Positions 8,292-17,446 of a DNA stretch of 64,000 bases are shown here, in pieces. The translations under genes and the position numbers were made by a program. How positions within the stretch are numbered: the stretch's first letter is position 1; every line of letters starts with the position of its first letter. The notes under the pieces were generated by a model. That model saw nothing but the letters and a program-made list of their open reading frames with translations. It was not told the DNA's origin and did no database searches. The stretch comes from Candidatus Gastranaerophilales bacterium (GTDB taxonomy: Bacteria > Cyanobacteriota > Vampirovibrionia > Gastranaerophilales > Gastranaerophilaceae): positions 1 to 64,000 of the forward strand of contig CALUUI010000003.1 of assembly GCA_944323925.1 (NCBI GenBank), given 5' to 3'.

Positions 8292-10106
8292 TTATGGTCT
8301 TTGAATATATATGGTATTAAAATAAGTTTGACCTTCTACTTTTGGTAATTTAGAATTTTTTTGACTTTCATCAAAAAATCCGTCGTTACCGATTGTTTTT
8401 AGGTTTTTAAAGTCTGTTATCATTGTTTCGTCAAAATAACCGTTTCGTCCTATGTATTCTAAATTACCTAAATCTGTTACTTTTGAAAAATAAAAATATG
8501 CATTTCCACCAATACGTTTTAGAGTCCCCAGACTTGTAATTGAAGACTCTTGGAATATTGCATCTCCGCCAATTTCTTTTAAGCTGCCCAATGATAATAC
8601 ATTGGAAAATCTAAAGTTAGCTTTTCCTTTGATTAATTCTAAATTTCCTAAGTCGGTTATGTTAGATTTTTCAAAAAAAGCATTTCCATTTATATATTTT
8701 AAATTGCCTAATGATTTAACCTTGGAATCCTCAAACCAAGCATCGCCATTGATTGTATTTAATTTCCCTAAATCAGTTATTAAAGAATGATTAAGATAAA
8801 GATTTCCTCCAACATATTCAAGGTTGTCCAGATGTTTTAATTTTGAGTTATGTAGAAAAACGCTGCCATTTATTGATTTTAAATTCCCAAGGTTTTCAAT
8901 CTTGGAATTGCTAAAAAATGCAGCACCACCAATTGATTCTAAATTGTGTAAACAGGTTAAGCTTGAATCTTGAAAGTTAGCAGATTTTTCAATATTTATA
9001 ACGTCTTTAAATAATTCATTTTCATCAATTCCAACATCTTTGAATGAAAAATTATTGTTTGGTTGTCTGTATTCTGAAATTATTAGCATCCCGTTTTTAT
9101 CTTGTTTTGCTTGGAGGCCAAAATAATTGAAGATTTTTTCGGATTTAGTTTGGTTTTTTGTAGAATTCAGGTAAGATTTGATTTTGTATATTAATGGTTC
9201 TTTAATAATCTTTTGTATATCTTTTTTTGCTTTTTTTACATTCTTTTGAATTGCTTTTGTTCTTTTAATTTCATTTTTTGCATTTTTGTTTAGTTTTAAA
9301 TTTTCTTTTTTAATATGGTTTTGTAAAGTATCCAAATAAGCTAAAGGAATATTAGAATTATTCAATTCTCCTTGAATTTCTTGAATTTTGTCACCAATAA
9401 ATCTGACACCGAGTTTAGGTTCACCGTTCTCTAAGTAAATATGAAAATCTCCTTTGCTTAAGTACGGTTCAGCATTGAAAGATTTTGTACACCAATTGGG
9501 GTGTGAAAGGGTTTTGAGCTTTTCTACATTAGCTTCAAAATTTTCAGAATCATTATATTGTGAAGGGATGATAATCCATTTTGTTTCTGTTTCGTCACTT
9601 TTTAAATCGTTAAGGTAATAGTTTTTTAGCTTGTTTTGATAAATTTTAGAGAAATCAAACTGAGTCTTTTTATTTTGCTCTAATGTATTGCTTAATTCAT
9701 ATACAGTGTCTGCAAGAACACCTTTGTTCAAGACGGGTGGTAAATTATCGTCATCAAGCCCAAGATTTTTGGTAATTGCAGATAGGATAATTAATTTTAT
9801 AGCATTTGTATAGGCTTGATTTTCTTCAATAACGTATTGAAACCAATCAAAGAGAATATTTTTTCTCATATTGATTGTTTCTTCTTGCCGTCCGTGGTAA
9901 TCAGTAGTTTTAATTTTTTGGACTAAATTACCTGCCCAGTTTTGGAAATCTTGTATTAGATTAAATTTTTCAATCGGGGCTTTGAATTTTTCTACTACTG
10001 CAAAGTCAATACCCTTAAACTCAGCTTTTTTCATCGCTGAAAAAGAGATTGGTTTGTTTTTAGGGTTTATATTAGAATTATATGAATTTATAGGTGTTAT
10101 TTGCAT
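8292..10106 (-). CDS. Lineage-specific repeat protein with WCTK/EIQG module and ten 20-residue repeats
   Basis: I do not recognise a characterised family for this 604-aa protein. The N-terminus carries two short F-x-G/A motifs (ISFSAMKK, EFKG), followed by a helical domain (FKAPIEKFN near residue 40). Residues about 170-290 form a module with NWCTK, a GDFHIYLENGEP strand pair and KIQEIQGELN. A lysine-rich coiled region follows. From residue 386 there are ten copies of an exact 20-residue repeat, consensus L-G-N-L-x-x-I-x-G-x-x-x-F-x-x-S-x-I-T-D, which should form a solenoid. The protein at 52169-53038 shares the N-terminal domain and WCTK module but lacks the repeats. There is no signal peptide and no clear ribosome-binding site. 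Gut-bacterial and phage proteins combining a similar WCT domain with leucine-rich-like repeats exist in my memory, but I could not verify the relationship. Confidence 0.8.
   Translation of the reverse strand: MQITPINSYNSNINPKNKPISFSAMKKAEFKGIDFAVVEKFKAPIEKFNLIQDFQNWAGNLVQKIKTTDYHGRQEETINMRKNILFDWFQYVIEENQAYTNAIKLIILSAITKNLGLDDDNLPPVLNKGVLADTVYELSNTLEQNKKTQFDFSKIYQNKLKNYYLNDLKSDETETKWIIIPSQYNDSENFEANVEKLKTLSHPNWCTKSFNAEPYLSKGDFHIYLENGEPKLGVRFIGDKIQEIQGELNNSNIPLAYLDTLQNHIKKENLKLNKNAKNEIKRTKAIQKNVKKAKKDIQKIIKEPLIYKIKSYLNSTKNQTKSEKIFNYFGLQAKQDKNGMLIISEYRQPNNNFSFKDVGIDENELFKDVINIEKSANFQDSSLTCLHNLESIGGAAFFSNSKIENLGNLKSINGSVFLHNSKLKHLDNLEYVGGNLYLNHSLITDLGKLNTINGDAWFEDSKVKSLGNLKYINGNAFFEKSNITDLGNLELIKGKANFRFSNVLSLGSLKEIGGDAIFQESSITSLGTLKRIGGNAYFYFSKVTDLGNLEYIGRNGYFDETMITDFKNLKTIGNDGFFDESQKNSKLPKVEGQTYFNTIYIQRP
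8364..8951 (-). repeat. Coding tandem repeat, 60-bp period (20 residues x ten)
   Basis: Nine complete units and one partial unit of exactly 20 codons lie within the 604-aa gene. Each begins L-x-N-L (or L-G-S-L and similar) and has G at position 9 or 10, an aromatic residue near position 13 and S/T near position 16. No unit has an insertion or deletion until the last, shortened copy, so period length is conserved while codons have diverged. Confidence 0.85.
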
Positions 10107-10180
10107 AGTAGTATAAAACTTCTAAATATAAAAATTTGCTTATTTAATACATAAAACTATATTTATGTTAAATTTGTTTT

Positions 10181-10747
10181 ATGAAACAAAAGATTATGTA
10201 TATTATTGCGGGCGCAAATGGTAGTGGAAAGAGCACATTAGCAAGTGAATTCTTACCATCGGAAGGTTTGGAATTCCTAAATGCTGATGATGTTGCAAAA
10301 GATATTTGCCCTGAAAATATTGAAAGTGTAAAAATCAAAGCAGGTAAAGCTGTTCTTTCTCGTCTTGCAGACTTAATTGATAATGAAAAATCTTTTGCTA
10401 TTGAGACTACGCTTGCAGGTAAAGCTCATATAAAAATTATAGAGAAAGTTAAACAAAAAGGATATTATACAGTTTTAATATACTCTTATCTTGATAGTCC
10501 TATCTTGTGTGAAAATAGAATAAAAATAAGGGTTTTGAGTGGTGGACATAATATTCCGCATGAAGATATTATAAGACGGTTTTATCGTAGTAAAAGCAAT
10601 TTTTGGTATATATATAAGAATTTAGTTGATGAATGGAATTTGTTTTATAACGGACTATCAGAATATATTCCTGTAGCACAGTCTTGTAATAGTAGAATTG
10701 AAATATATAATGAAAAATTGTATAATGAATTTATAAAGGACGTATAA
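10181..10747 (+). CDS. Zeta-toxin-like P-loop kinase
   Basis: The 188-aa protein begins MKQKIMYIIAGANGSGKSTLA, a Walker A motif (residues 10-18) of the zeta-toxin/UDP-GlcNAc-kinase-like type. Further family features are FLNADDVAKDI (the NAD/D motif after the P-loop), FAIETTLAG near residue 70 and a basic lid with RVLSGGHNIPHEDIIRRF near residue 125. In zeta toxins such kinases phosphorylate UDP-N-acetylglucosamine. Many chromosomal homologues have unknown substrates, so toxin activity is inference. Its stop overlaps the start of a 57-aa gene (ATAATG), suggesting a two-gene module. No Shine-Dalgarno sequence precedes the ATG. TAAATT lies at -12 to -7, so the message may be leaderless. Confidence 0.75.
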   Translation: MKQKIMYIIAGANGSGKSTLASEFLPSEGLEFLNADDVAKDICPENIESVKIKAGKAVLSRLADLIDNEKSFAIETTLAGKAHIKIIEKVKQKGYYTVLIYSYLDSPILCENRIKIRVLSGGHNIPHEDIIRRFYRSKSNFWYIYKNLVDEWNLFYNGLSEYIPVAQSCNSRIEIYNEKLYNEFIKDV

Positions 10748-10920
10748 TGGTGACAAAAATTTCAAAAAAATTATTAAAATTAGGAAATATTGCAGTAAAA
10801 AAAGCACAAGAAAAAAACCGTAAAAACGGTATTCCTAATGTTTACTGTCTTAACGGTAAGATAATTTTTGAGTTGCCTAATGGCGAAATTACTACCCAAT
10901 ATAATTTTCATGAGCGATAA
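10747..10920 (+). CDS. Small basic protein, putative partner of the zeta-like kinase
   Basis: This 57-aa gene starts at an ATG overlapping the kinase stop codon. The N-terminal half is basic and helical (MVTKISKKLLKLGNIAVKKA, then QEKNRKNG). The C-terminal half looks like a small beta-hairpin (IPNVYCLNGKIIFELPNGEI). I do not recognise a named family. Tight translational coupling and size fit an antitoxin-like or cofactor protein, but in classical epsilon/zeta loci the antitoxin precedes the toxin, so the order is atypical. The reading frame is well supported by the overlap, the function is not. Confidence 0.6.
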   Translation: MVTKISKKLLKLGNIAVKKAQEKNRKNGIPNVYCLNGKIIFELPNGEITTQYNFHER

Positions 10921-10943
10921 ATTTAATGAGTAGTTAATCAGTT

Positions 10944-12212
10944 TTACTCATTTATAATTCCTGGTTCAAGTTTAGAGCCTGTAATCAATTCTCTGAATTT
11001 GAATTGGAGTTTAGGCAGACCTATTGCAAGTAGTGATGATGTAATAATTACATTGCTTAAGATAGTTGTGTATTTTACTCTTTTGGCTTTTTTAGCAAAT
11101 TTTACAATATTTTGTGACAGTTCTAAATCTGTTGCGCCATTCTTTGCCATTTTGGTAAAGTTTTCAAGACTGTCTCTGAATTTGCCAAGTGCTTTAAAAT
11201 CAACGTATGCTCTAGGGTCACGGGTTTGTTCGTTTAACATTTTTATCTTTTCATATTCGTTTGCATATTTAGTGAATTTAGATGATGGGTTGTTATCAAT
11301 GAATTCTATCAAATCTTTTGGATTAGAGCTTTTAGGAAGTTCTAGAGTCCCGTCTTTTACGCTTGCCAAAAATTCTCCATCAGCAAGTAGTTTTACATCT
11401 AAGTCCATATTGGTTTTAAGCAGTTTTTCCGATGAAAAATCAAGGACTTTTTCAAGTTGCTTAGGGAAAAGATAATTAAGATACATCATTCCACCTATTC
11501 TAAATCCGATATCATAGGCTTCATTTCTTTTTCGAGCAGTCGCAACACGCCCTGCAAGGTATCCTGTATCAGTTATGATTAATTTTTCAAGGTTAGAAAG
11601 TTCTGCAAGTGAGCCCATATTCATACCTTTAAAACTTGGTTGCGCAGGCTTTTGGGGGGTATTATCTACGTTTGATTTTACAAAAGTATCATTTTCTTTG
11701 CATTTTTCGTTGTGTTTCTTTTTAGAATAAGCAGTCCACTTAAAAATTGCTTTAGGTATAATCCAACCCATTAAAATTGTTGGTATAACGGTCTGTGCGA
11801 CAAATTTCCCTGCAAGACATTTTCTGTATTTTTCACTTTGCTTAAGTGCTTTTTCAAGTTCTGCAACTTCTTTTGGGGCTTTATCTCTGAATTTTTCTAT
11901 ATTGTATTTAATTCCTTGTAATGCTTCCTCTTTGTACAATTTGCTGCTTATTTCAGGGTTGAACCCGCTTTTTTTAATAAGATAGTCCGCAAGTTTTCCA
12001 ATCGCAGGGACTCCGCCCAGCCAAACTGCTGATACTGCGTATTCATCAACAAACCTTTCTCTTGCGCCTAAATATGCGATATATTTGTCAGATTTGTTTT
12101 GATAATATGTCATACCTACTTTGGTCGGGATTTCTATACCACAATCCCGTACTATAAGAGGATACATTGATGAGTTATTACCGATTGCTGAAATTATATT
12201 TACAAATGACAT
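10944..12212 (-). CDS. Lineage-specific membrane-associated protein with SFKGM motif
   Basis: The 422-aa protein matches no family I know. Hydrophobic stretches lie at about residues 63-78 (VWLGGVPAIGKLADYL), 133-155 (VAQTVIPTILMGWIIPKAIF) and 385-402 (ILSNVIITSSLLAIGLP). A central linker contains PAQPSFKGMNMG (near residue 195), the same F-K-G-M word seen in NrdD here. The rest is mostly helical. A good ribosome-binding site (AAGGGAAGA) lies upstream. The 340-bp leader before it contains a possible 14-codon upstream ORF. Location in the inner membrane is inferred. Confidence 0.7.
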   Translation of the reverse strand: MSFVNIISAIGNNSSMYPLIVRDCGIEIPTKVGMTYYQNKSDKYIAYLGARERFVDEYAVSAVWLGGVPAIGKLADYLIKKSGFNPEISSKLYKEEALQGIKYNIEKFRDKAPKEVAELEKALKQSEKYRKCLAGKFVAQTVIPTILMGWIIPKAIFKWTAYSKKKHNEKCKENDTFVKSNVDNTPQKPAQPSFKGMNMGSLAELSNLEKLIITDTGYLAGRVATARKRNEAYDIGFRIGGMMYLNYLFPKQLEKVLDFSSEKLLKTNMDLDVKLLADGEFLASVKDGTLELPKSSNPKDLIEFIDNNPSSKFTKYANEYEKIKMLNEQTRDPRAYVDFKALGKFRDSLENFTKMAKNGATDLELSQNIVKFAKKAKRVKYTTILSNVIITSSLLAIGLPKLQFKFRELITGSKLEPGIINE

Positions 12213-12564
12213 GATAGTTCTTCCCTTTTTTCGTTATGTTCTACACTTATTGTTTGTTTATGACTGTACTTTCTCAGTCGGGGCATCAGTGCTAACGAAA
12301 AAAGTATCTAAAAATTTATACAAAAGATTCTATCATTAGCGCCTAGCCCTAACGATGTTGATGATGAAGTTTCTTTTGTATTAAATTTTCCATTATTTAT
12401 TTTTCCCTTTCAGGTATTCTTACCCAAGTCTGTTGGATATGCTAAGTGTGTCATAAATTTGTTAAATTTTCAAGTATTTAAAATAATATTTCTTTACAAA
12501 AATATATCCGATTTGAGTTATTTTGTTTTAAAATCTAGTAAAAAGAATAATTTTGGAGAGAAGA
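12213..12564. other. 352-bp divergent intergenic region
   Basis: It separates the 422-aa gene (minus) from ybaK (plus). The minus-strand half contains a candidate 14-codon upstream ORF at 12349-12393, an imperfect hairpin around 12338-12352 (TTAG..GC/GC..CTAA), and the word CGTTAG twice. The plus-strand half is AT-rich, with a GGAG ribosome-binding site before ybaK. I could not assign convincing promoters in it. Confidence 0.4.
12349..12393 (-). CDS. Possible 14-codon leader peptide
   Basis: On the minus strand ATG at 12391-12393 opens a 14-residue frame, MENLIQKKLHHQHR, ending at TAG 12349-12351. AAAGGGA lies about 12 nt upstream. It sits 137 nt before the 422-aa gene, and an imperfect hairpin begins at its stop codon. 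A frame this short could be chance. Confidence 0.2.
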   Translation of the reverse strand: MENLIQKKLHHQHR

Positions 12565-13044
12565 ATGTCGATAGAGAAAGTTCGAGAATATTTAAGTAGA
12601 TACGGGAAATCAGAAGATATAATTATCTTGGAACAATCAAGTGCAACGGTAGAGCTTGCTGCAAGGGCTTTAGGGGTAGAGGCAGGGAGAATCGCCAAGA
12701 CTTTAACTTTTGCTTCCGGTAATGGTGTTATAATGCTTGTAACAGCGGGTGATGTAAAGACAGATAATAAAAAATTTAAAACAGTATTTGGTTTGAAAGC
12801 AAAAATGTTAACGCCCGATGAAGTAATAAATTCAACGGGACACGCTGTTGGCGGAGTTTGTCCGTTTGGGTTAGAAAATGATAATGTAAAAATCTATTTG
12901 GATGAGTCTTTAAAGCGTTTTGAAACAGTGTATCCGGCATGTGGCAGCGGAAATTCTGCTATAGAGTTAAGCATAGATGAGTTAGAGAAGATTTCCGGCG
13001 CAATTTCTTATGTGGATGTTTGCAAATTAATTAATGAAACATAA
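12565..13044 (+). CDS. YbaK/ProX-type aminoacyl-tRNA deacylase
   Basis: The 159-aa protein belongs to the YbaK/EbsC family, whose members hydrolyse mischarged tRNA, typically Cys-tRNA(Pro). Visible features are RIAKTLTF near residue 42 (with the conserved Lys), LVTAGDVKTDNKKF near residue 60 and GHAVGGVCPFGL near residue 95. I chose ATG 12565, which has GGAG 7 bp upstream, over an in-frame TTG at 12553. Exact amino-acid specificity cannot be read from sequence. Confidence 0.85.
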   Translation: MSIEKVREYLSRYGKSEDIIILEQSSATVELAARALGVEAGRIAKTLTFASGNGVIMLVTAGDVKTDNKKFKTVFGLKAKMLTPDEVINSTGHAVGGVCPFGLENDNVKIYLDESLKRFETVYPACGSGNSAIELSIDELEKISGAISYVDVCKLINET

Positions 13045-13075
13045 TTCTTTAAGAGGTAACGGAATGTTAATATAT

Positions 13076-13104
13076 TTGACACATGAGCTTTTTTGTTGTG
13101 TAAT
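13076..13104 (+). promoter_or_regulatory. Promoter of smc-scpA-scpB
   Basis: Consensus TTGACA (13076-13081), 17 bp and TGTAAT (13099-13104) lie 46 bp upstream of the smc start. Confidence 0.7.
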
Positions 13105-13149
13105 TAACATGGCAGGGATTGGCTAATTTGCCTGTGTTTGGGAAGGATT

Positions 13150-16100
13150 ATGTATATAAAACAACTGGAAATCGACAATTTTAAGTCGTTTGCCAATAAG
13201 ATAGAAATTCCGCTGCTAAAAGGGTTCACAACAATATCAGGCCCTAACGGTTCCGGAAAAAGCAACATCATTGATAGTGTATTGTTTGCCCTCGGGTTAT
13301 CTACTTCCCGTACACTTCGTGCTGAGAAACTTTTTCATCTTATATCAACTTATACCAAGAAAAATGAGGCGTTTGTTAAGGTCACTTTTGCCGAAAATGA
13401 TGAAGGCGCTGAGTTTTCTGTTGCACGTAAAATTAAAAAATCTTCCCAAGGTTATAACAGTATTTATTATCTTGATGACAAAATTGTCACATTATCCGAT
13501 ATTCATACAAAGTTAGAAAAATTTAATATAACCCCAAACAGTTACAATGTAATGATGCAAGGCGATGTAACAAGTATAACAAATTGTTCTCCAAACGAAC
13601 GCCGTAAAATTATTGATGAAATAGCTGGAGTTGCCGATTTCGACCGCCGTATAGAACAGGCGACAGGTGAGCTGGAAACTGTCGAGCAGCGTGTAGAAAG
13701 AGCTATGCTTATTCTGACTGAGGTTAATGCAAGAATTGAGGAGCTTAAAGAGGAAAGAGAAATCGCTCTTAAATATCAAAAACTCAAGGATGATAAGACT
13801 AAACTTGAGGGGCAGGTTACGACGGTTAAATTCTTTGATATTAGAAAAAATCTTGAAAAAGCACACGAAAATATTCTTGAATTTACAAAGAAGAAAAAAG
13901 AAGAAGAAAGCCAAGTTAAAGACCTTGATGAAAGGCTTAATCTTATAAAAGAGGAATATCAAAAAATTTGTGATTTGGTACGCGAAAAAGGTGAGGCACA
14001 TCAAATCGAGATTAAGAAAAAAGCTGAGGAGTTAAAAGGCGATATCGCAAGAAAAGAATCGGCTATTGCGTACGCTGATAAACAAATTCAGGACGGCTTG
14101 AAGGCTATTGAAAATTTTAAAAACGGGATTGAAACACAAGAAAATAAAATTAAAGATACTAAACTTCAAATTCAGCTAAAGCAAGATGAAATACTTGGAA
14201 TCCAAGAAAATATTGATAAGCGAAAAGCAGAGCTTAAAAAAATTCTTGAAGATATGACAGGTCTTGATCAAACTGCTGAGCAGCATATCGAAAAAAGAAA
14301 TAACCTGAGAAAAGAGCTTGAGAGCTTAAAAGATAAAGAAACTGCTATTATTCAGAAGCAAGCACCGCTAGAGGCGGAATTAAGTTCTTTGAGAAGATTA
14401 TTGAACGAGTCAAAAGATCAACTTGAAAAGTTAGTCAAATTTAAAGAGGATTATTCTTCTAATCAGGATAAAAATTCACTTATAACAGAGCAATTGGGCA
14501 AAGATTTAGAGGATTTAAAATTGGCTCAAAGTGGTGCGATGCGTGAGTTAGACCAAACAAAGAATGAAATTGAAGATTTGGATTTTAATATCAAAGCAGC
14601 GCAGACAAAGATATACAGGTTGGAAGCAAACCGTCAGGCAAGCAGAGATTCAAATATATCACTTGCTGTTGATACAGTAATGGGGGCAAAGATTAGAGGT
14701 GTTCATGCGCCTTTAATGCAGTTAGGAAAAGTTGATAAAGAGTATTCAACAGCTCTAGAAGTTGCTGTTGGCGGAAGAATGGCTCATATCGTTGTTGATG
14801 ATGAGCATGTTGCATCTGTCTGTATTGAGCTGTTGCATTCTTCAAATGCAGGGCGGGCTACATTTGTTCCGCTTAATAAAATCGTTAAAGCTCCTTCAAG
14901 TTTGCATTTGCCTAAAGATAAGGGCGTTATAGATTTTGCGATTAACCTTATTGACTTTGATGACGAGTACATAAATGCCTTCTTCTACGCTGTGGGTGAT
15001 ACTCTTGTTGTTGAAGACCAAGCTACAGCTCACAAATTAATGGGTAAGTACCGTATGGTTACTCTTACCGGTGAAATTTTTGAAAAATCAGGTTCTATTA
15101 CCGGTGGTTCTAACAAAAAAACTGGGCTTAAATTCTCTCAAAATGATGATGAGGAGTTAACAACTTTCAAGGCTCGTCTTGAAGAAATGGAAAACCGTTA
15201 CAAGACTCTTGTTTCTAAAAAACAAAGTTTGGAACAAAAACTCGATAAAATTCGCAGCGAGTATTCTTCAACAATGACAGAGTATAACAAGGCTCAGTTA
15301 GAATTAAAATCTATGAATAAGGATTTTGAGTCTAACCAGTCATCAATAGATGAGAAAACTGAAATCATTAAGAATACAGAGCCTAAAATTGCAGAGATTT
15401 CAGCAAAACTCGATAAGATGGAAGAAGAATTAATTTCTATTTCTGAACAAACTGCTGTTAAAAACACTGAGATTGCTGATGTTGAAAAACTCATGAATAA
15501 TGAGGAACTTAAGAAATTAAAAGAACAGACTGAAGCTGTCGAGTTTGAAATTAAGCGTTTGAATACAAACTTGATGAGTGTTAACAATGATATTTTATCT
15601 TCAAACCAAATGATAGCGTTCATTGAAACGACAATTCAAACTCATAAAGATAATATACAACGTACAACTGAAAATAATGAAAATCTTGAAAAAGATAAAA
15701 AGAATTTCCAAATAGAAATAGAGGGTATAAAAGACCAGTTAGTAACTTTGGAAATCCAAATAAAAGAGATAACCGAAAAACTAGGTGAGTTGATGAAACA
15801 GCGTGATGAGATTAATAATCAACTTATCGATTTAGAAACCAAAAAGCAATTAAAATCTGCGGATATAGAAAAGACAGCAGAACAGATAGAATCCTTTAAA
15901 GCTCGTCGTCGAGAACTAGAGCCGATGTTTGATGCTGTAAGAAAAGAACTTGAAGAAAAAGGCGTAGAGGTTGATTCTCTTGAACCGACAGAAATGAGTA
16001 TTGATGAAATTAATTCTCAAATCCAGAAACTGCAAAAGAAAATGGATGATTTAGGTGCAGTAAATATGAGAGCGATAGAGGAGTATGAAATTAAACTTCA

Positions 16101-16644
16101 GCGCCAAGAAGAACTTCATACCCAAGTTGAAACCCTGTCATCAGAAAGAAAGCAAATATTAGACAGAATGCAAGGTTATGAAGATTTAAAGAAAGAAACC
16201 TTCTTAAAAACCTATAATCACATAAATGAAAACTTTAAAGAAGTATTCCATCAGTTGTCAGATGGTGAAGGTACGCTGATATTAGAAAATATGGAAAAGC
16301 CTTTTGATGGCGGTTTAACAATAGAAGCCCAGCCAAGAGATAAAAAGAAACAAAGACTGGAAGGTATGTCAGGCGGTGAAAAATCACTTACGGCTTTAGC
16401 CTTTGTATTTGCAATACAACGTTATATGCCTGCTCCGTTCTATGCTTTTGACGAAGTTGATGCAAACTTGGATGGTATTAATGTTGAAAAACTTGCTCAT
16501 ATTGTTCAACAACAATCAAAAGATACGCAATTTATAGTAGTTTCTCACAGAAAACCTATGATAGAATCAGCTAATAGAACTATTGGTGTTACTCAAAAAG
16601 AAAAAGGTATTTCTAAAGTTACGGGAGTGAAATTAAGAGACTAG
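13150..16644 (+). CDS. smc: Chromosome segregation ATPase SMC
   Basis: SMC dimers extrude DNA loops for chromosome compaction and segregation. The 1164-aa protein has the full family architecture. The N-terminal Walker A is GPNGSGKSNIID (residues 32-43). Two long coiled coils flank a hinge at about residues 500-660 (GAKIRGVHAPL, VAVGGRMAHIVV, GSITGGSNKKTG). The C-terminal signature is MSGGEKSLTALA and Walker B is FYAFDEVDANLD. The start is ATG 13150 with GGAAGGA 4-10 bp upstream. An in-frame TTG at 13138 is less likely. scpA begins 1 bp after the stop. Confidence 0.97.
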   Translation: MYIKQLEIDNFKSFANKIEIPLLKGFTTISGPNGSGKSNIIDSVLFALGLSTSRTLRAEKLFHLISTYTKKNEAFVKVTFAENDEGAEFSVARKIKKSSQGYNSIYYLDDKIVTLSDIHTKLEKFNITPNSYNVMMQGDVTSITNCSPNERRKIIDEIAGVADFDRRIEQATGELETVEQRVERAMLILTEVNARIEELKEEREIALKYQKLKDDKTKLEGQVTTVKFFDIRKNLEKAHENILEFTKKKKEEESQVKDLDERLNLIKEEYQKICDLVREKGEAHQIEIKKKAEELKGDIARKESAIAYADKQIQDGLKAIENFKNGIETQENKIKDTKLQIQLKQDEILGIQENIDKRKAELKKILEDMTGLDQTAEQHIEKRNNLRKELESLKDKETAIIQKQAPLEAELSSLRRLLNESKDQLEKLVKFKEDYSSNQDKNSLITEQLGKDLEDLKLAQSGAMRELDQTKNEIEDLDFNIKAAQTKIYRLEANRQASRDSNISLAVDTVMGAKIRGVHAPLMQLGKVDKEYSTALEVAVGGRMAHIVVDDEHVASVCIELLHSSNAGRATFVPLNKIVKAPSSLHLPKDKGVIDFAINLIDFDDEYINAFFYAVGDTLVVEDQATAHKLMGKYRMVTLTGEIFEKSGSITGGSNKKTGLKFSQNDDEELTTFKARLEEMENRYKTLVSKKQSLEQKLDKIRSEYSSTMTEYNKAQLELKSMNKDFESNQSSIDEKTEIIKNTEPKIAEISAKLDKMEEELISISEQTAVKNTEIADVEKLMNNEELKKLKEQTEAVEFEIKRLNTNLMSVNNDILSSNQMIAFIETTIQTHKDNIQRTTENNENLEKDKKNFQIEIEGIKDQLVTLEIQIKEITEKLGELMKQRDEINNQLIDLETKKQLKSADIEKTAEQIESFKARRRELEPMFDAVRKELEEKGVEVDSLEPTEMSIDEINSQIQKLQKKMDDLGAVNMRAIEEYEIKLQRQEELHTQVETLSSERKQILDRMQGYEDLKKETFLKTYNHINENFKEVFHQLSDGEGTLILENMEKPFDGGLTIEAQPRDKKKQRLEGMSGGEKSLTALAFVFAIQRYMPAPFYAFDEVDANLDGINVEKLAHIVQQQSKDTQFIVVSHRKPMIESANRTIGVTQKEKGISKVTGVKLRD

Positions 16645-16645
16645 T

Positions 16646-17446
16646 ATGATAAATGAGTATGAACACTATAAAATAGAATTACCGCAAAATCCCGATAACG
16701 AAGTAGATGGGATAGAAATCCTTGTAAGTATGGCAAAACAAGGAAAAATTGATCCTTGGAATATTGATATTATTGATGTTACGGATAAATATTTAACTCA
16801 CTTATTCCAGTCTAAATCACAAAATTTAAGATTAACTGGTCGTACACTTTTGTTTGCTTCAATTTTGTTGAAGTTAAAATCAAATATTCTTGAAGGTCTA
16901 GATATAACAAGTTTTGAGGAACCTGAGCAATATAATCTTGATTATGATGACGATGATTCGCAATTGGATTACGGTGAGTATGTTCCGACAAATAATGTTG
17001 TATCAATAGATGAAGTTCTACAGAGAAGAACGAGTGTAAGGCTAAACAGAAACAGGGTAGTAACTTTGCGTGACTTAATCAGGCAGTTAGAATTTTATGA
17101 AATGCTTGATAAAAAGCAGTCACTAAAGAATGCCCACGAACGTGCAAAACGCAGGGTAAGGAATTATGCAAGATTATCGCCTGATGATATTGTTAATCTT
17201 GCGCATGACGAATATATTGAACAAGGAGTAGAAAGACTTAAGGCAAATTTAAGCGAAATCCTCAGCCGCCAAGACAGAATAGAGCTTAATGAATTGACTT
17301 TACTTGGTATGGATAGAATTAGTGCTTATATTTCGCTTTTATTCTTAACAGTAGATAGTGATTATGATTTGGTTCAGGATGAGTTTTATTCTGACTTGTA
17401 TGTAGTAAAGGGAAATTCAAATGGAAGAACTGAAATCACGGATTGA
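16646..17446 (+). CDS. scpA: Segregation and condensation protein A (kleisin)
   Basis: ScpA is the kleisin that bridges the SMC heads. The 266-aa protein shows the N-terminal pattern with DPWNIDIIDVTDKYL near residue 37 and LTGRTLLFASILLKLKSNIL near residue 57. An acidic linker follows (residues 88-110, rich in D and Y), and then a C-terminal winged helix that contacts the SMC head. The start is one base after smc. The 3' end overlaps scpB by 26 bp, which implies coupled translation of the complex. Confidence 0.93.
   Translation: MINEYEHYKIELPQNPDNEVDGIEILVSMAKQGKIDPWNIDIIDVTDKYLTHLFQSKSQNLRLTGRTLLFASILLKLKSNILEGLDITSFEEPEQYNLDYDDDDSQLDYGEYVPTNNVVSIDEVLQRRTSVRLNRNRVVTLRDLIRQLEFYEMLDKKQSLKNAHERAKRRVRNYARLSPDDIVNLAHDEYIEQGVERLKANLSEILSRQDRIELNELTLLGMDRISAYISLLFLTVDSDYDLVQDEFYSDLYVVKGNSNGRTEITD

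Noticed and set aside
12481-12545. TTTACA/TTGAGT promoter candidates for ybaK
   Set aside because: No pair had acceptable spacing to a -10-like hexamer.
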